This document shows, one piece after another, positions 36,791 to 45,815 of a stretch of DNA of 64,000 bases. The notes under the pieces are model-generated. The model did not search any database and had not been told where the DNA came from. It saw only the letters and a program-made list of their open reading frames with translations. Location of the stretch: positions 186,001 to 250,000 of the forward strand of contig NZ_FOOU01000006.1 in assembly GCF_900113275.1 (NCBI RefSeq). Direction: 5' to 3'. Each line of letters opens with the position of its first letter. The stretch's first letter is position 1. The stretch comes from Neptunomonas qingdaonensis (lineage in GTDB: Bacteria > Pseudomonadota > Gammaproteobacteria > Pseudomonadales > Balneatricaceae). Both the position numbers and the translations under genes were made by a program.

Positions 36791-37356
36791 AAAAAATCCT
36801 CTCGTGCTGTGCCGTATTAGTTTTACTCGGTTTGCACAACGCCGCACAAGCAGCCACCGCCTACGGCATCGAAGTACTCATCTTCAGTCGTGACGACGCC
36901 TCCGTTAACAGTGAGTACTGGCCAATACCTGACAAAGCCCCCGCTTCGGGTATCAGCTTATCCGGTGGCGGTTACAATGAACGCTCCGCCGCCAGCTTCA
37001 TGCTAAAAAGTACTGATCAGAGAATCCGGAATACCAGCGGCTTACGCGTGCTATATCATAAATCATGGAGCCAACCGGTCAGAAAAAGCCGCGACTCACA
37101 ACCGGTCGCTATTCAAGCCGGCAATATGATGGCAGATGGCTATTACGAACTTGAAGGCGCGATCACGGTTGATCGGGGACATTACCTGCATTTTAAACCG
37201 GATCTTCAGCTACGCCGAAATATTACGCTAGAAGATGGGTCAATCAGAACGATCACCGCTGTATTAGACGAGCCCCGCCGCATGAAGTCAAAAGAGGCTC
37301 ACTATATAGATCATCCGTTGTTTGGCATTCTGGTTTACGCCACACCACTCAACTGA
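36787..37356 (+). CDS. csiV: Exported CsiV family peptidoglycan-binding protein
   Basis: A 189-residue protein with a signal peptide (about 1-22, cleavage near AAQA-AT). The mature part starts AYGIEVLIFSRDD and ends DHPLFGILVYATPL, the CsiV wording. In Vibrio cholerae CsiV is needed for expression or placement of a non-canonical D-amino-acid sensitive envelope step and binds peptidoglycan. The gene follows mfd with a four-base overlap, a conserved arrangement in gammaproteobacteria. It is the last gene before a repeat-rich convergent gap. Confidence 0.85.
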   Translation: MKKILSCCAVLVLLGLHNAAQAATAYGIEVLIFSRDDASVNSEYWPIPDKAPASGISLSGGGYNERSAASFMLKSTDQRIRNTSGLRVLYHKSWSQPVRKSRDSQPVAIQAGNMMADGYYELEGAITVDRGHYLHFKPDLQLRRNITLEDGSIRTITAVLDEPRRMKSKEAHYIDHPLFGILVYATPLN

Positions 37357-37373
37357 AGAATAGTTTTGCGTTG

Positions 37374-37409
37374 TAGTTACATTAGTTACATTTGTTACAT
37401 GAGTTACAG
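37374..37409. repeat. 9-bp tandem repeat, four units
   Basis: Units TAGTTACAT, TAGTTACAT, TTGTTACAT and GAGTTACAG run without gaps just after csiV. The first two are identical. Confidence 0.93.
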
Positions 37410-37488
37410 GGCTGCTAGCAGCTCTGTAGTTTACTTATGTAGCGCACCACCCCTGCAGACAGCAACAGTTTTAAAGCTTATTAACCTT

Positions 37489-37544
37489 CTTCACGAGCCT
37501 CTTCACAAGCCCTTCACAAGCCCTTCACAAGCCCTTCACGAGTG
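37489..37544. repeat. 11-bp tandem repeat, five units
   Basis: CTTCACGAGCC, then (after one extra T) three perfect copies of CTTCACAAGCC at 37501-37533, then CTTCACGAGTG. The three middle copies are identical. Confidence 0.95.
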
Positions 37545-37572
37545 TCTCTTCAGGAGCTCTTATCTCATTAGC

Positions 37573-37611
37573 CATAGTCGTTAACCATATTTGTTAACCA
37601 TATCTATCAAC
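37573..37611. repeat. 13-bp degenerate tandem repeat at the mscS stop
   Basis: Units CATAGTCGTTAAC, CATATTTGTTAAC and CATATCTATCAAC, with a partial fourth copy starting at 37612 (CATAGCTAC). The array runs into the last codons of the minus-strand mechanosensitive channel gene. Confidence 0.85.
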
Positions 37612-38746
37612 CATAGCTACGATTAACAAGCTCCGCCTGATGAAGCTCCCTTTCGGGCAATAAATGTACTGTACTCGTAGGGAAAGCCACCTCAGCGCCA
37701 TGCTTCTCAACGATTTCCATAATCGACAGCAACACATCCTCTTTAATCTGATGAAAGCGCACCCAATTGGTTGTCTTGGTAAAAGTATATACAAAGAAAT
37801 CTAACGACGATGGCGCAAATTTATTCAGATTGACAATCAGGGTCTGATCCTGATCAATCTCAGGATGATGACGAAGCAACTCCCTCACTTCATCAACAAT
37901 ATCTTTGACTGTTTTAAGGTCACAATAACGTACCCCAACCGTTTCATAGATACGCCGATGCGTCATCCGCGACGGGTTTTCAACCGAAATGCTGGCAAAC
38001 GTCGCATTAGGAACATACAAGGGCCGCTTATCAAAGGTCAGTATACGCGTCAGGCGCCAGCCAATATCTTCAACTGTCCCCTCAATATTTTTATCAGGGC
38101 TTCGAACCCAATCGCCCACCTTAAAAGGACGATCCATGTAAATCATCAGACCACCGAAGAAATTAGCCAATAAATCTTTCGCCGCAAAACCAACCGCCAA
38201 ACCACCAATACCACCAAACGCCAACACCCCGGAAATACTGTAACCAAAGCTTTGCAGCACAACCAGTGACACAGTGATGATCAAAGATAATCGCAACAGC
38301 TTTCCTATAGCGCTGATCGTTGTTGCATCAAGTGTTGTATCTATACCTGCCGGATCTATTAACGCCGCTTCAGCGGCTTGAATAAAGCGAATTAAAAACC
38401 ATCCGAGCAAAACAATCACAGCAACCTTACGTAACGGTCCGACCACATCAAGCAAGACAGTACCCGTTTGCACATCAATCACATCCAATGCCCAGCTCAC
38501 GCCCAACACCCAAACCATCATTACAGCCGGACGTCTGGCCGACTCAAGCAGAATGTCATCCCATATATTCCTGGTTCGCTTCAGTTGGTTCGCCATACGG
38601 TCGAACATTATACGAATAACAAATACGCCGACCAACATCATCAACACAACAACAAAGACACTGAGTATCCAGCTATTTTCTTGGCCGACCGACAAATATT
38701 CAGTCAACCAAACATTCAGACTATCAATAATCGCTTTTACATCCAT
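37607..38746 (-). CDS. MscS-family mechanosensitive ion channel
   Basis: A 379-residue inner-membrane protein with four or five N-terminal helices (about 25-45, 70-90, 98-120, 140-165), then the MscS pore helix with GGIGGLAVGFAAKDLLANFF near 175-194 and a cytoplasmic beta domain (RPFKVGDWV, VEDIGWRLTRI). It releases solutes on hypo-osmotic shock. It resembles the YnaI/YbdG-sized group rather than small MscS. The C-terminal tail (ELVNRSYG) lies over the 13-bp repeat. It follows nagZ on the same strand by seven bases. Confidence 0.92.
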   Translation of the reverse strand: MDVKAIIDSLNVWLTEYLSVGQENSWILSVFVVVLMMLVGVFVIRIMFDRMANQLKRTRNIWDDILLESARRPAVMMVWVLGVSWALDVIDVQTGTVLLDVVGPLRKVAVIVLLGWFLIRFIQAAEAALIDPAGIDTTLDATTISAIGKLLRLSLIITVSLVVLQSFGYSISGVLAFGGIGGLAVGFAAKDLLANFFGGLMIYMDRPFKVGDWVRSPDKNIEGTVEDIGWRLTRILTFDKRPLYVPNATFASISVENPSRMTHRRIYETVGVRYCDLKTVKDIVDEVRELLRHHPEIDQDQTLIVNLNKFAPSSLDFFVYTFTKTTNWVRFHQIKEDVLLSIMEIVEKHGAEVAFPTSTVHLLPERELHQAELVNRSYG

Positions 38747-38753
38747 GTGAAAC

Positions 38754-39755
38754 TCAAGCCTCCAGAGATTGAATTAAATCAGCTACGCGCTCAAAACGCT
38801 GAGCATCGACATCATGCTTTTTATGCTTCATGGTTTGAATAGAGACAGTGGCAGCAAACTGATGGTTATCCAGATACGTCAGCACCTGCTGCGCCCCTTC
38901 AGGGTGATTACACACCAGCGCCATATCACATCCGGCATACAGCGCCGCCTGAGTTCTTTCTATAAACCCTCCCGCGGCAGACGCACCCGCCATACCGAGA
39001 TCATCACTAAAAATAACACCGCGAAATCCCAGCGTTTCGCGTAAAATACGTTTTAACCAGAATTCAGAAAAACCTGCCGTTTTTTCATCCAACTGCTGAT
39101 AAACAATATGCGCAGGCATGATCGCGTCTAAACCTTGATCAATTAAGGCTTTAAACGGTTTGATATCCGCCGCACACAACAGATCATAGGAACGCTCATC
39201 ACAGGGAATATCCAAATGAGAATCTGCAGCAACCCAGCCATGGCCAGGAAAATGCTTACCTGTTGCGGCCATACCCGCCGCATGCATACCGCGCATAAAG
39301 GCGCCCGCTAGCGCAATAACCTGCCCGGTAGTTGTACCAAAAGCGCGATCACCAATAATTTCACTACGAGACCAGTCGATATCCAACACCGGCGCGAAGC
39401 TTATATCTATATCGATTTCAATCAATTCAGCCGCCATCAACCATCCGACATCTTCAGCAATACTGATCGCCTGCACAGGATCGCGCTCCCATAAGCGCGC
39501 CAACGCTCTCATGGGAGGAATTCTGACAAACTCATGACGAAAGCGTTGCACACGCCCACCTTCATGATCAACCGCAATCAGAATGTCGGAATTTTGCTGG
39601 CGAATATCTGCCACCAAATCACGCAATTGTGATTTAGATTGATAGTTACGCCCGAAAAGTATCAAACCACCCGCCTCAGGATGGCCAATCATATCCCGCT
39701 CTGCGGGCGTCAAAGACACCCCTTGTACATCCAGCATCAAACGACCGGAAGCCAT
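38754..39755 (-). CDS. nagZ: Beta-N-acetylglucosaminidase NagZ
   Basis: A cytoplasmic glycoside hydrolase family 3 enzyme that removes GlcNAc from 1,6-anhydromuropeptides during peptidoglycan recycling. The 333-residue protein has KHFPGHGWVAADSHLD with the catalytic His-Asp dyad, the nucleophile Asp in FRGVIFSDDLGM, and AVDHEGGRVQRF near the N-terminus. Start ATG 39755 follows TGAGGAA. It ends next to the mscS-type gene and starts three bases from the YkuD-type gene, so these are one operon. Confidence 0.97.
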   Translation of the reverse strand: MASGRLMLDVQGVSLTPAERDMIGHPEAGGLILFGRNYQSKSQLRDLVADIRQQNSDILIAVDHEGGRVQRFRHEFVRIPPMRALARLWERDPVQAISIAEDVGWLMAAELIEIDIDISFAPVLDIDWSRSEIIGDRAFGTTTGQVIALAGAFMRGMHAAGMAATGKHFPGHGWVAADSHLDIPCDERSYDLLCAADIKPFKALIDQGLDAIMPAHIVYQQLDEKTAGFSEFWLKRILRETLGFRGVIFSDDLGMAGASAAGGFIERTQAALYAGCDMALVCNHPEGAQQVLTYLDNHQFAATVSIQTMKHKKHDVDAQRFERVADLIQSLEA

Positions 39756-39757
39756 TT

Positions 39758-40231
39758 TTATTCCTCAATAAACAGTTCAGTTCCAACCGGAACCAGATCA
39801 TAGAGTGCCATCACATCCGCATTGCGCATACGTATACAACCATGCGACACAGGGATGCCCATAGGCTCGCTATCAGGCGTGCCATGAATATAGATATAAC
39901 GGCGCATGCTATCCACGGCCCCTAACCGATTACAGCCAGGTTGTTTGCCGCTTAACCATAAAATACGCGTCAGAATCCAATCTCTCTCAGGAAATTGTCT
40001 GGCCAGCTCTGCAGAATAGACTTCACCCGTGAAGCGGCGCCCGACGAATACAGCGTTTAGTGGCAGATGTTCTCCCACTTTAGCGCGGATAACATGCAGT
40101 CCTCTGGGCGTACAGCCAGAGCCTTGCTGCTCTCCTGCACCATTAAGCGCAGTAGAAACCGGATACTCGGTAATGCCAGTGGAGTGATACAAGGTGAGTA
40201 CTTGTTTTTTAATACTTAACAGCAGATGCAT
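39758..40231 (-). CDS. Cytoplasmic YkuD-family L,D-transpeptidase/carboxypeptidase
   Basis: A 157-residue protein with the full YkuD catalytic motif: His116 in YIHGTPD, His130 and Cys132 in SHGCIRM. There is no signal peptide or lipobox, so it should be cytoplasmic, unlike cell-wall cross-linking enzymes. Acinetobacter ElsL (LdtK) is a cytosolic YkuD enzyme that trims the terminal D-Ala from tetrapeptides in peptidoglycan recycling. The 2-base gap to nagZ, another cytosolic recycling enzyme, supports the same role here. Activity as an L,D-carboxypeptidase is inference. Start ATG 40231 lacks a clear ribosome site. Confidence 0.85.
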   Translation of the reverse strand: MHLLLSIKKQVLTLYHSTGITEYPVSTALNGAGEQQGSGCTPRGLHVIRAKVGEHLPLNAVFVGRRFTGEVYSAELARQFPERDWILTRILWLSGKQPGCNRLGAVDSMRRYIYIHGTPDSEPMGIPVSHGCIRMRNADVMALYDLVPVGTELFIEE

Positions 40232-40243
40232 GAAGGATATAAA

Positions 40244-40903
40244 TCAGAGTCGACAGAAATATGTTTTATCGGAACGCGCCATAAAACCAGCGGAGATAAC
40301 GGGAACCATTCGATGCAGAATTTTTTCAATTTCATCTTCTTTATCAAACTCCTTTTTTTCTATTTCCATCAATGTATGGACGTTCGATAAAGTAAAAACC
40401 ATTGATCCCAGCAGAAAATGCAAACGCCAAAAAAATTCATCATCTTCCATGGGTGATGCATCAATTCGCAGCTGCGCTAAAAACACCTCTAACTTAGTGT
40501 AATGCTCGAGCAGAATATAATCTCGCAACTCTTTTTGATTCTTCATATAGGCCAGGTCAAGCAAACGCATAAACATCGGTAAGGCATGTGAGTTGTTCTG
40601 GCGAACATGCAGCAGCGCTCGCATCACCATCTCGATCAAATCATCTACAGATACGGTTACTTGTGGATTATTAACGAGGTATTCAGAGATGGCGTTATCT
40701 ATATATTCACAAAATGGATAAAGATATTGCTCAGAAACAGCCTGGATAAGCCCCTGTTTTGATCCGAAATGATAATTAACCGCTGCCAGATTTACATCTG
40801 CAGCAGCGGTAATCTGGCGCATGGTCGTTTCTGAGAATCCCTGCTCAGCAAACAAGGCTTCTGCAGCCTTCAGTATTTGAGTCGCCGTTTTTGACCGCCC
40901 CAA
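40244..40903 (-). CDS. PsrA-like TetR family transcriptional regulator
   Basis: A 219-residue TetR regulator starting at TTG 40903 (GGGAG six bases upstream). The helix-turn-helix region includes NLAAVNYHFGSKQGLIQAV (residues 38-56), nearly identical to Pseudomonas PsrA as I recall it, and the C-terminal domain carries FWRLHFLLGSMVF, also PsrA-like. PsrA responds to long-chain fatty acids and controls rpoS and fatty-acid degradation genes. In Pseudomonas it is encoded next to nagZ, as here. I saw no GAAAC/GTTTC palindrome in the 80-base region upstream. Confidence 0.85.
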   Translation of the reverse strand: MGRSKTATQILKAAEALFAEQGFSETTMRQITAAADVNLAAVNYHFGSKQGLIQAVSEQYLYPFCEYIDNAISEYLVNNPQVTVSVDDLIEMVMRALLHVRQNNSHALPMFMRLLDLAYMKNQKELRDYILLEHYTKLEVFLAQLRIDASPMEDDEFFWRLHFLLGSMVFTLSNVHTLMEIEKKEFDKEDEIEKILHRMVPVISAGFMARSDKTYFCRL

Positions 40904-40983
40904 GCTCTACTCCCGTTATCAGCACTTTTTTAAATGAGTCCACTAAAAATATAGCGCAAACACCGGCAATAGAACAATATTAT

Positions 40984-42054
40984 TTAACGCGTTAAAAAAC
41001 GGCTGTTTGAAACACGTGACCAAATTTTCGAAACAACACCATCAGTTGTTTGAATGGCCATTTCACTCAAACGCTCCTGAAGCGACTTCTTCATCTCATA
41101 GCGTACCCGAAACACATCAGCATCATCACAGGCTGTCATCAGGTAATCATCACTGGTCGATAATTCATCCACCAGCTTCTCTGCTAAAGCACGCTTGCCA
41201 AACCAGACTTCACCGGTGGCTACTTTTTCAATGTCTAACTGCGGCCGATAATCAGAAACAAACTCTTTAAACAAAGCATGAGTATCTTCCAGCTCTTCAA
41301 TAAACTTCTGTTTACCTTTTTCAGTATTTTCACCAAACATAGTGACTGTGCGTTTATATTCTCCGGCGGTAAACATTTCATAATCAACATCATGCTTTTT
41401 CAAGACGCGGTTGAAGTTAGGAATCTGCGCAATCACGCCGATTGAACCCACCAGTGCAAACGGCGCAGCAATCAATCTGTCAGCCAAACACGCCATCAGA
41501 TACCCACCACTGGCGGCTACCTGATCGACACATACGGTTAATGGAATACCGCTGGCTTTTATACGTGCCAACTGAGAAGCAGCCAGCCCATAGGTATGCA
41601 CCATGCCACCGGCACTTTCAAGTCGAATAACGACTTCATCAATAGGACGCGCAAAGGTAAGTACCGCCGAAATCTCTTCGCGTAACGGCTCAACCTCACT
41701 GGCTTTAATATCACCATCAAAATCAAGAACATAAATACGTTTTTTTTCTTCTTGCTCCTTCTCAACGCCTTTTTTCGCATCCTTTTTGCGCTGCTTGCTT
41801 TCGAGCTTATCCTGCTTTTTCTGCTCTTTAAGCAGTTGCTTGTAGGCATCTTTATCTAATACTGCCGCCTCGACAGTATCTTTCATATCATCGTAAAACT
41901 CATTAAGCGATGTTAGATCAACGGCACCATCCCGATCATCGCGATGATGACGTGAGCTCACCATGAGAATCCCGGCGATTAATAAAAGCACAACGATTAA
42001 TCCGGTAAATGCTTTCGCCGCAAACAGACCGTATTCAAAGAAAAATTCAGACAA
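40984..42054 (-). CDS. sohB: SohB inner-membrane S49 peptidase
   Basis: A 356-residue protease with one N-terminal helix (residues 8-30), a Lys-rich coiled-coil stretch near 65-100 (LKEQKKQDKLESKQRKK), and the S49 peptidase domain with the catalytic Ser in VAASGGYLMACL and the catalytic Lys region in SIGVIAQIPNF. It resembles SppA but is shorter, as SohB is. It begins at TTG 42054 with TGGAGA eight bases before. Its active site should face the periplasm. No substrate can be named. Confidence 0.92.
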   Translation of the reverse strand: MSEFFFEYGLFAAKAFTGLIVVLLLIAGILMVSSRHHRDDRDGAVDLTSLNEFYDDMKDTVEAAVLDKDAYKQLLKEQKKQDKLESKQRKKDAKKGVEKEQEEKKRIYVLDFDGDIKASEVEPLREEISAVLTFARPIDEVVIRLESAGGMVHTYGLAASQLARIKASGIPLTVCVDQVAASGGYLMACLADRLIAAPFALVGSIGVIAQIPNFNRVLKKHDVDYEMFTAGEYKRTVTMFGENTEKGKQKFIEELEDTHALFKEFVSDYRPQLDIEKVATGEVWFGKRALAEKLVDELSTSDDYLMTACDDADVFRVRYEMKKSLQERLSEMAIQTTDGVVSKIWSRVSNSRFLTR

Positions 42055-42161
42055 CAGGTTTCTCCAGAAAAAGAGTTATCAGTATTAAGTCGGCTAATGT
42101 ACCATAAAAGCCAATTAACGAATCCACTGTAAACTACTTTTCGTGACAGGAATGTATATAA

Positions 42162-42509
42162 ATGAGTTCAGATATTACTGTAGCCCGCGTAATCGCAAAA
42201 CTCCCTTCGCGCTTTCAGGCCGATGCCGCTGAAAACCTCAATGCTATCTTTCAGTTCTTACTTGAAGACGACGATAACTTTTATATTACTATCAACGAGC
42301 AAAGCTGCACGACTACTCAGGGCGAGCATCATGATCCATCGATCACGTTACTGATGGACGCTGAAACTTTCATTAACGTGGTCACAGGGCAGCAGGATGG
42401 TATGAGTGCCTTCATGAAGGGGCAGCTCCGCGCTGAAGGCAACGTCATACTGGCAACAAAACTCGGTAAGTTATTTAAAGACAAAAGCCAAGATCACACC
42501 TCTGCCTGA
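42162..42509 (+). CDS. SCP2 sterol-binding domain protein
   Basis: A 115-residue single SCP2-like lipid-binding domain protein, with LLMDAETFINVVTGQ and SAFMKGQLRAEGN as the family core; ends with a lysine-rich tail. Small stand-alone SCP2 proteins bind acyl groups or hydrophobic molecules in bacteria but their job is unclear. It is divergent from sohB and convergent with nudC. Confidence 0.88.
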   Translation: MSSDITVARVIAKLPSRFQADAAENLNAIFQFLLEDDDNFYITINEQSCTTTQGEHHDPSITLLMDAETFINVVTGQQDGMSAFMKGQLRAEGNVILATKLGKLFKDKSQDHTSA

Positions 42510-42518
42510 CACGTCTGC

Positions 42519-43310
42519 TTACACATCGCCGTTCAAAAACTGTTGAATCAATGCAGATGAGATAGCAAATGAAGGAGGAAGATCGGGCATTGCGTCGCGG
42601 TAATACCAGTTAGCCTCCTCAATTTCAACGCCGTCTGCGAGTAACTCCCCTCCCGCATAATCAGCAAAGAAACCCAACATTAAAGAATGCGGAAAAGGCC
42701 AGGACTGGCTTTTAAAATAACGCACATTTGTAACATCGATGCCAACCTCTTCGTGAATTTCCCGATGCACAGCCGCTTCGGCACTCTCCCCTGCTTCGAT
42801 AAAACCCGCCAATGTACTGAATCGCCCCGGCGGAAAACGCGGCGAGCGGGCCAGAACACAGCGATCGCCATCAACCACTAGAACAATGATACAAGGCGAA
42901 ATACGCGGATACTGAGCTAATGAGCACTGCTCACAATGCTTGGCTAAATCAACAGCATGGTGCAACATTTTATGTCCGCAACGACCGCAGTACCGATGCT
43001 CGTTATGCCAGATAATCAGTTGCGCAGCCCGGGATAATGTTACGTACTCCTGCTCATTCTTAGACACTGACAACAGGCTTCTGAGATTAGCCTTTTCAAA
43101 AGGAATCGAAGACCCTCTTCTGAGAATGATTGCATGAATAGCAGCCTCCCCGATCATACCGACGGGATAAACAGCCTCAATATTCTGTGCTGACAAACTT
43201 TCTTTACTGGCATGCAAATAACCGCCTTCAGCATTCAAATACATAGACCCTGATGAACCCACTATATAGAGATCGTCCACTATCCTCTCCAACTTCTTCT
43301 CATGATTCAT
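42519..43310 (-). CDS. nudC: NAD+ diphosphatase / deNADding enzyme NudC
   Basis: Cleaves NADH or NAD-capped RNA. The 263-residue protein has a zinc ribbon with two cysteine pairs (CGRCGHK and CEQCS), the Nudix box GFIEAGESAEAAVHREIHEE with intact catalytic glutamates, and SQSWPFPHS, which is the NudC-specific SQPWPFPxS motif with Pro to Ser at the third position. The zinc ribbon and Nudix domain lie in the C-terminal half. Start ATG 43310. Confidence 0.95.
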   Translation of the reverse strand: MNHEKKLERIVDDLYIVGSSGSMYLNAEGGYLHASKESLSAQNIEAVYPVGMIGEAAIHAIILRRGSSIPFEKANLRSLLSVSKNEQEYVTLSRAAQLIIWHNEHRYCGRCGHKMLHHAVDLAKHCEQCSLAQYPRISPCIIVLVVDGDRCVLARSPRFPPGRFSTLAGFIEAGESAEAAVHREIHEEVGIDVTNVRYFKSQSWPFPHSLMLGFFADYAGGELLADGVEIEEANWYYRDAMPDLPPSFAISSALIQQFLNGDV

Positions 43311-43473
43311 TTGATTACCAGCACTTTACGTATCCCTTTGATAAACAAGTACTATAAACAGACATGACAAATGTCAATGTTTTCTCTGAAAGCCGACTTA
43401 TTTAGCCTATCGTCACGCTTTTCTATTCAGGTTTTATCAATCTACTGCTAGTCTACACCAACATTCGAGTCTC

Positions 43474-43488
43474 CGTTTGTCACAAACG
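43474..43488 (+). promoter_or_regulatory. Palindrome upstream of nhaB
   Basis: CGTTTGT (43474-43480) and ACAAACG (43482-43488) are perfect arms around C, 28 bases before the nhaB ATG, followed by a short T run. It could be an operator or a leader hairpin; no factor is identified. Confidence 0.4.
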
Positions 43489-43516
43489 AGCTGTTTTACA
43501 ATTAGGACGATGATAA

Positions 43517-45022
43517 ATGACCATCTCTTTTCTTCAGGCTTTAATGCGAAATTTCTTAGGCAATTCGCCGGTCTGGTACAAGCAGGCTATTATTGGCTTT
43601 CTGATTTTAAACCCTATTCTTTTAATAGTAGCAGGGCCTGTTGTCACTGGCTGGACACTGATATTCGAGTTCATATTTACATTAGCGCTGGCACTCAAAT
43701 GCTATCCACTACAACCCGGCGGGCTGCTGGCGCTTGAAGCGATCGTCATAGGACTGGCATCACCTGAATCCGTTTATCATGAAGTTAGCAGTAATTTGGA
43801 AGTTATCTTGCTATTGATGTTCATGGTTGCAGGCATCTATTTTATGAAATCCATGCTGCTATGGATTTTTACCATTATTCTGTTAAAGGTAAAATCTAAA
43901 GCAAGCCTTTCATTACTCTTCTCATTATCGGCTGCGTTCCTGTCTGCATTCCTCGACGCCCTCACTGTTACGGCCGTACTCATTAGTGTAGGGGTCGGAT
44001 TCTTTTCTGTTTATCACAAAGTCGCCTCCGGTAAACATTATGACCACGAACATGATCATGCTGACGACAACTCTGTTGAAGAAACAAACAGGAATGACCT
44101 TGAAGATTTCCGTGCATTTTTGCGAAGCCTGCTCATGCATGGTGCCGTCGGCACGGCATTAGGCGGCGTTTGCACATTAGTTGGCGAACCGCAAAACCTG
44201 CTGATTGCTCAAAAAGCAGGATGGGATTTTGCTGAATTCTTTGTGCTGATGGCACCGATAACAATGCCCGTTCTTATTGCAGGCCTGCTTACCTGTTTTA
44301 CTCTGGAAAAAACGCGTACCTTTGGTTATGGCATTGAGCTGCCGGTTAGAGTACGACACATTCTTGAAGACTTTGCCGCTCAGGAAGACAAAAAACGCAC
44401 CCTTCGTGATAAAGCAGAGCTTACTATTCAGGTTTTAGTCTCTATTTTCCTTGTATTAGCCTTAGCATTTCATCTTGCGGCAGTTGGCTTGATCGGATTA
44501 ACCGTTATCGTTGTATTAACAGCCATGAACGGCATCACCGAAGAACATCAGATTGGTAAAGCTTTTGAGGAAGCACTTCCGTTTACCGCTCTGTTAGTCG
44601 TTTTCTTTGCGGTAGTTTCTGTCATACATGATCAGCACCTGTTCCAACCTATTATTCATGCGGTGCTTGCGATGGACCCAGCAGACCAGCCGGGTTTCTT
44701 CTTTATCGCCAACGGTATGCTTTCCGCCATCAGTGATAACGTCTTTGTTGCCACTGTTTATATCAACGAAGTCACTGCAGCTTTAGCCGCAGGTGAAATT
44801 ACCCGGGATCATTTTGATTCGCTAGCCATCGCGATCAACACAGGAACCAATATTCCCAGTGTTGCTACCCCTAATGGCCAGGCTGCTTTCCTGTTCTTAC
44901 TGACATCTGCTCTGGCACCACTTATCCGTCTTTCATACGGACGCATGGTGTTAATGGCCCTCCCATACACTGTCGTCATGAGTCTGGTGGGATACACGGC
45001 TGTCACTATCGCACTTCACTAA
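43517..45022 (+). CDS. nhaB: Na+/H+ antiporter NhaB
   Basis: A 501-residue inner-membrane antiporter with about twelve helices. The long hydrophobic stretches, the [18 protein letters not shown] segment, the ALTVTAVL region and the C-terminal [16 protein letters not shown] are NhaB features. It extrudes Na+ with proton entry, complementing the Na+-NQR encoded 12 kb away. A His/Asp-rich cytoplasmic loop ([11 protein letters not shown]) around residue 175 may be a pH-sensing or metal-binding loop. A strong terminator follows. Confidence 0.96.
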   Translation: MTISFLQALMRNFLGNSPVWYKQAIIGFLILNPILLIVAGPVVTGWTLIFEFIFTLALALKCYPLQPGGLLALEAIVIGLASPESVYHEVSSNLEVILLLMFMVAGIYFMKSMLLWIFTIILLKVKSKASLSLLFSLSAAFLSAFLDALTVTAVLISVGVGFFSVYHKVASGKHYDHEHDHADDNSVEETNRNDLEDFRAFLRSLLMHGAVGTALGGVCTLVGEPQNLLIAQKAGWDFAEFFVLMAPITMPVLIAGLLTCFTLEKTRTFGYGIELPVRVRHILEDFAAQEDKKRTLRDKAELTIQVLVSIFLVLALAFHLAAVGLIGLTVIVVLTAMNGITEEHQIGKAFEEALPFTALLVVFFAVVSVIHDQHLFQPIIHAVLAMDPADQPGFFFIANGMLSAISDNVFVATVYINEVTAALAAGEITRDHFDSLAIAINTGTNIPSVATPNGQAAFLFLLTSALAPLIRLSYGRMVLMALPYTVVMSLVGYTAVTIALH

Positions 45023-45042
45023 TCATAAAAAATCTATGAAAA

Positions 45043-45066
45043 AAAGCGGGCTATCATGCCCGCTTT
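45043..45066. terminator. Bidirectional terminator between nhaB and dnaQ
   Basis: AAAGCGGGC and GCCCGCTTT are perfect nine-base arms with a six-base loop, preceded by a run of A. It serves the convergent nhaB and dnaQ genes. Confidence 0.9.
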
Positions 45067-45092
45067 GTTATTTGTCTAAAGCTATTCCAACT

Positions 45093-45809
45093 TCAACCAT
45101 CAGATACGGCCTTTCGCCATAAGCACTCACCACCTGCACTCTTATCTAATCTATCCAGAAATAACTCGTGTGCTTCAATTTCTGCATCCGTCGCTAGCAC
45201 CACCGGCAGACCTAATGATTCAGCGCCCACTCTTTTAACGATCGCTACATCGCCCTCCTGAGTCTCCGCATGATCACTCAGTAATAACGACGTCTGGCCA
45301 CCTGTCAGAGCAAGATAAACATCTGCGAGGATTTCCGAATCCAATAACGCCCCGTGTAACTCACGATGAGAGTTATCGATACCGTAACGTTTGCATAACG
45401 CATTTAAGTTATTTTTTTGTCCGGGATGTTTACTCCGCGCCAAACGCAATGAGTCGGTAATAGTACAAATATCGGCGATCCGAACCGCGTAACCATTACG
45501 CTCTAACTCGGCATCAATAAAGCCAATATCAAACGTCGCATTATGGATAATTAGCTCAGCGCCACGAATAAACTCGAGAAACTCATCCGCAATACCCTTG
45601 AAGCGTGGTTTATCTTCAAGAAATTCATGAGTGATTCCATGCACCGCCATCGCTTCCTGATCAATCTCGCGATCCGGCTTGATATACTGATGATAATGGT
45701 TACCGGTTAAACGTCGTCGCTGCATTTCAACGCAGCCGATTTCTATAATATTGTGACCTTCCGACCACTCAAGGCCGGTTGTTTCTGTATCGAGAATAAT
45801 CTGACGCAT
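45093..45809 (-). CDS. dnaQ: DNA polymerase III epsilon subunit (proofreading)
   Basis: The 3'-5' exonuclease of the replicative polymerase. The 238-residue protein has Exo I DTETTG (residues 7-12), Exo II HNATFDIGF and Exo III HGALLDSEILAD, all acidic residues intact. The C-terminal region should hold the clamp-binding and alpha-binding segments. It follows rnhA by six bases on the same strand, the arrangement seen in Pseudomonas rather than the divergent E. coli layout. Confidence 0.96.
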   Translation of the reverse strand: MRQIILDTETTGLEWSEGHNIIEIGCVEMQRRRLTGNHYHQYIKPDREIDQEAMAVHGITHEFLEDKPRFKGIADEFLEFIRGAELIIHNATFDIGFIDAELERNGYAVRIADICTITDSLRLARSKHPGQKNNLNALCKRYGIDNSHRELHGALLDSEILADVYLALTGGQTSLLLSDHAETQEGDVAIVKRVGAESLGLPVVLATDAEIEAHELFLDRLDKSAGGECLWRKAVSDG

Positions 45810-45815
45810 ACTGCT

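Noticed and set aside
37495-37545. 11-bp repeats considered as a CRISPR-like array
   Set aside because: Units are directly adjacent with no spacers and no cas genes are present.
37366-37584. 72-residue plus-strand frame after csiV
   Set aside because: It is made almost wholly of the tandem repeat arrays and has no ribosome site.
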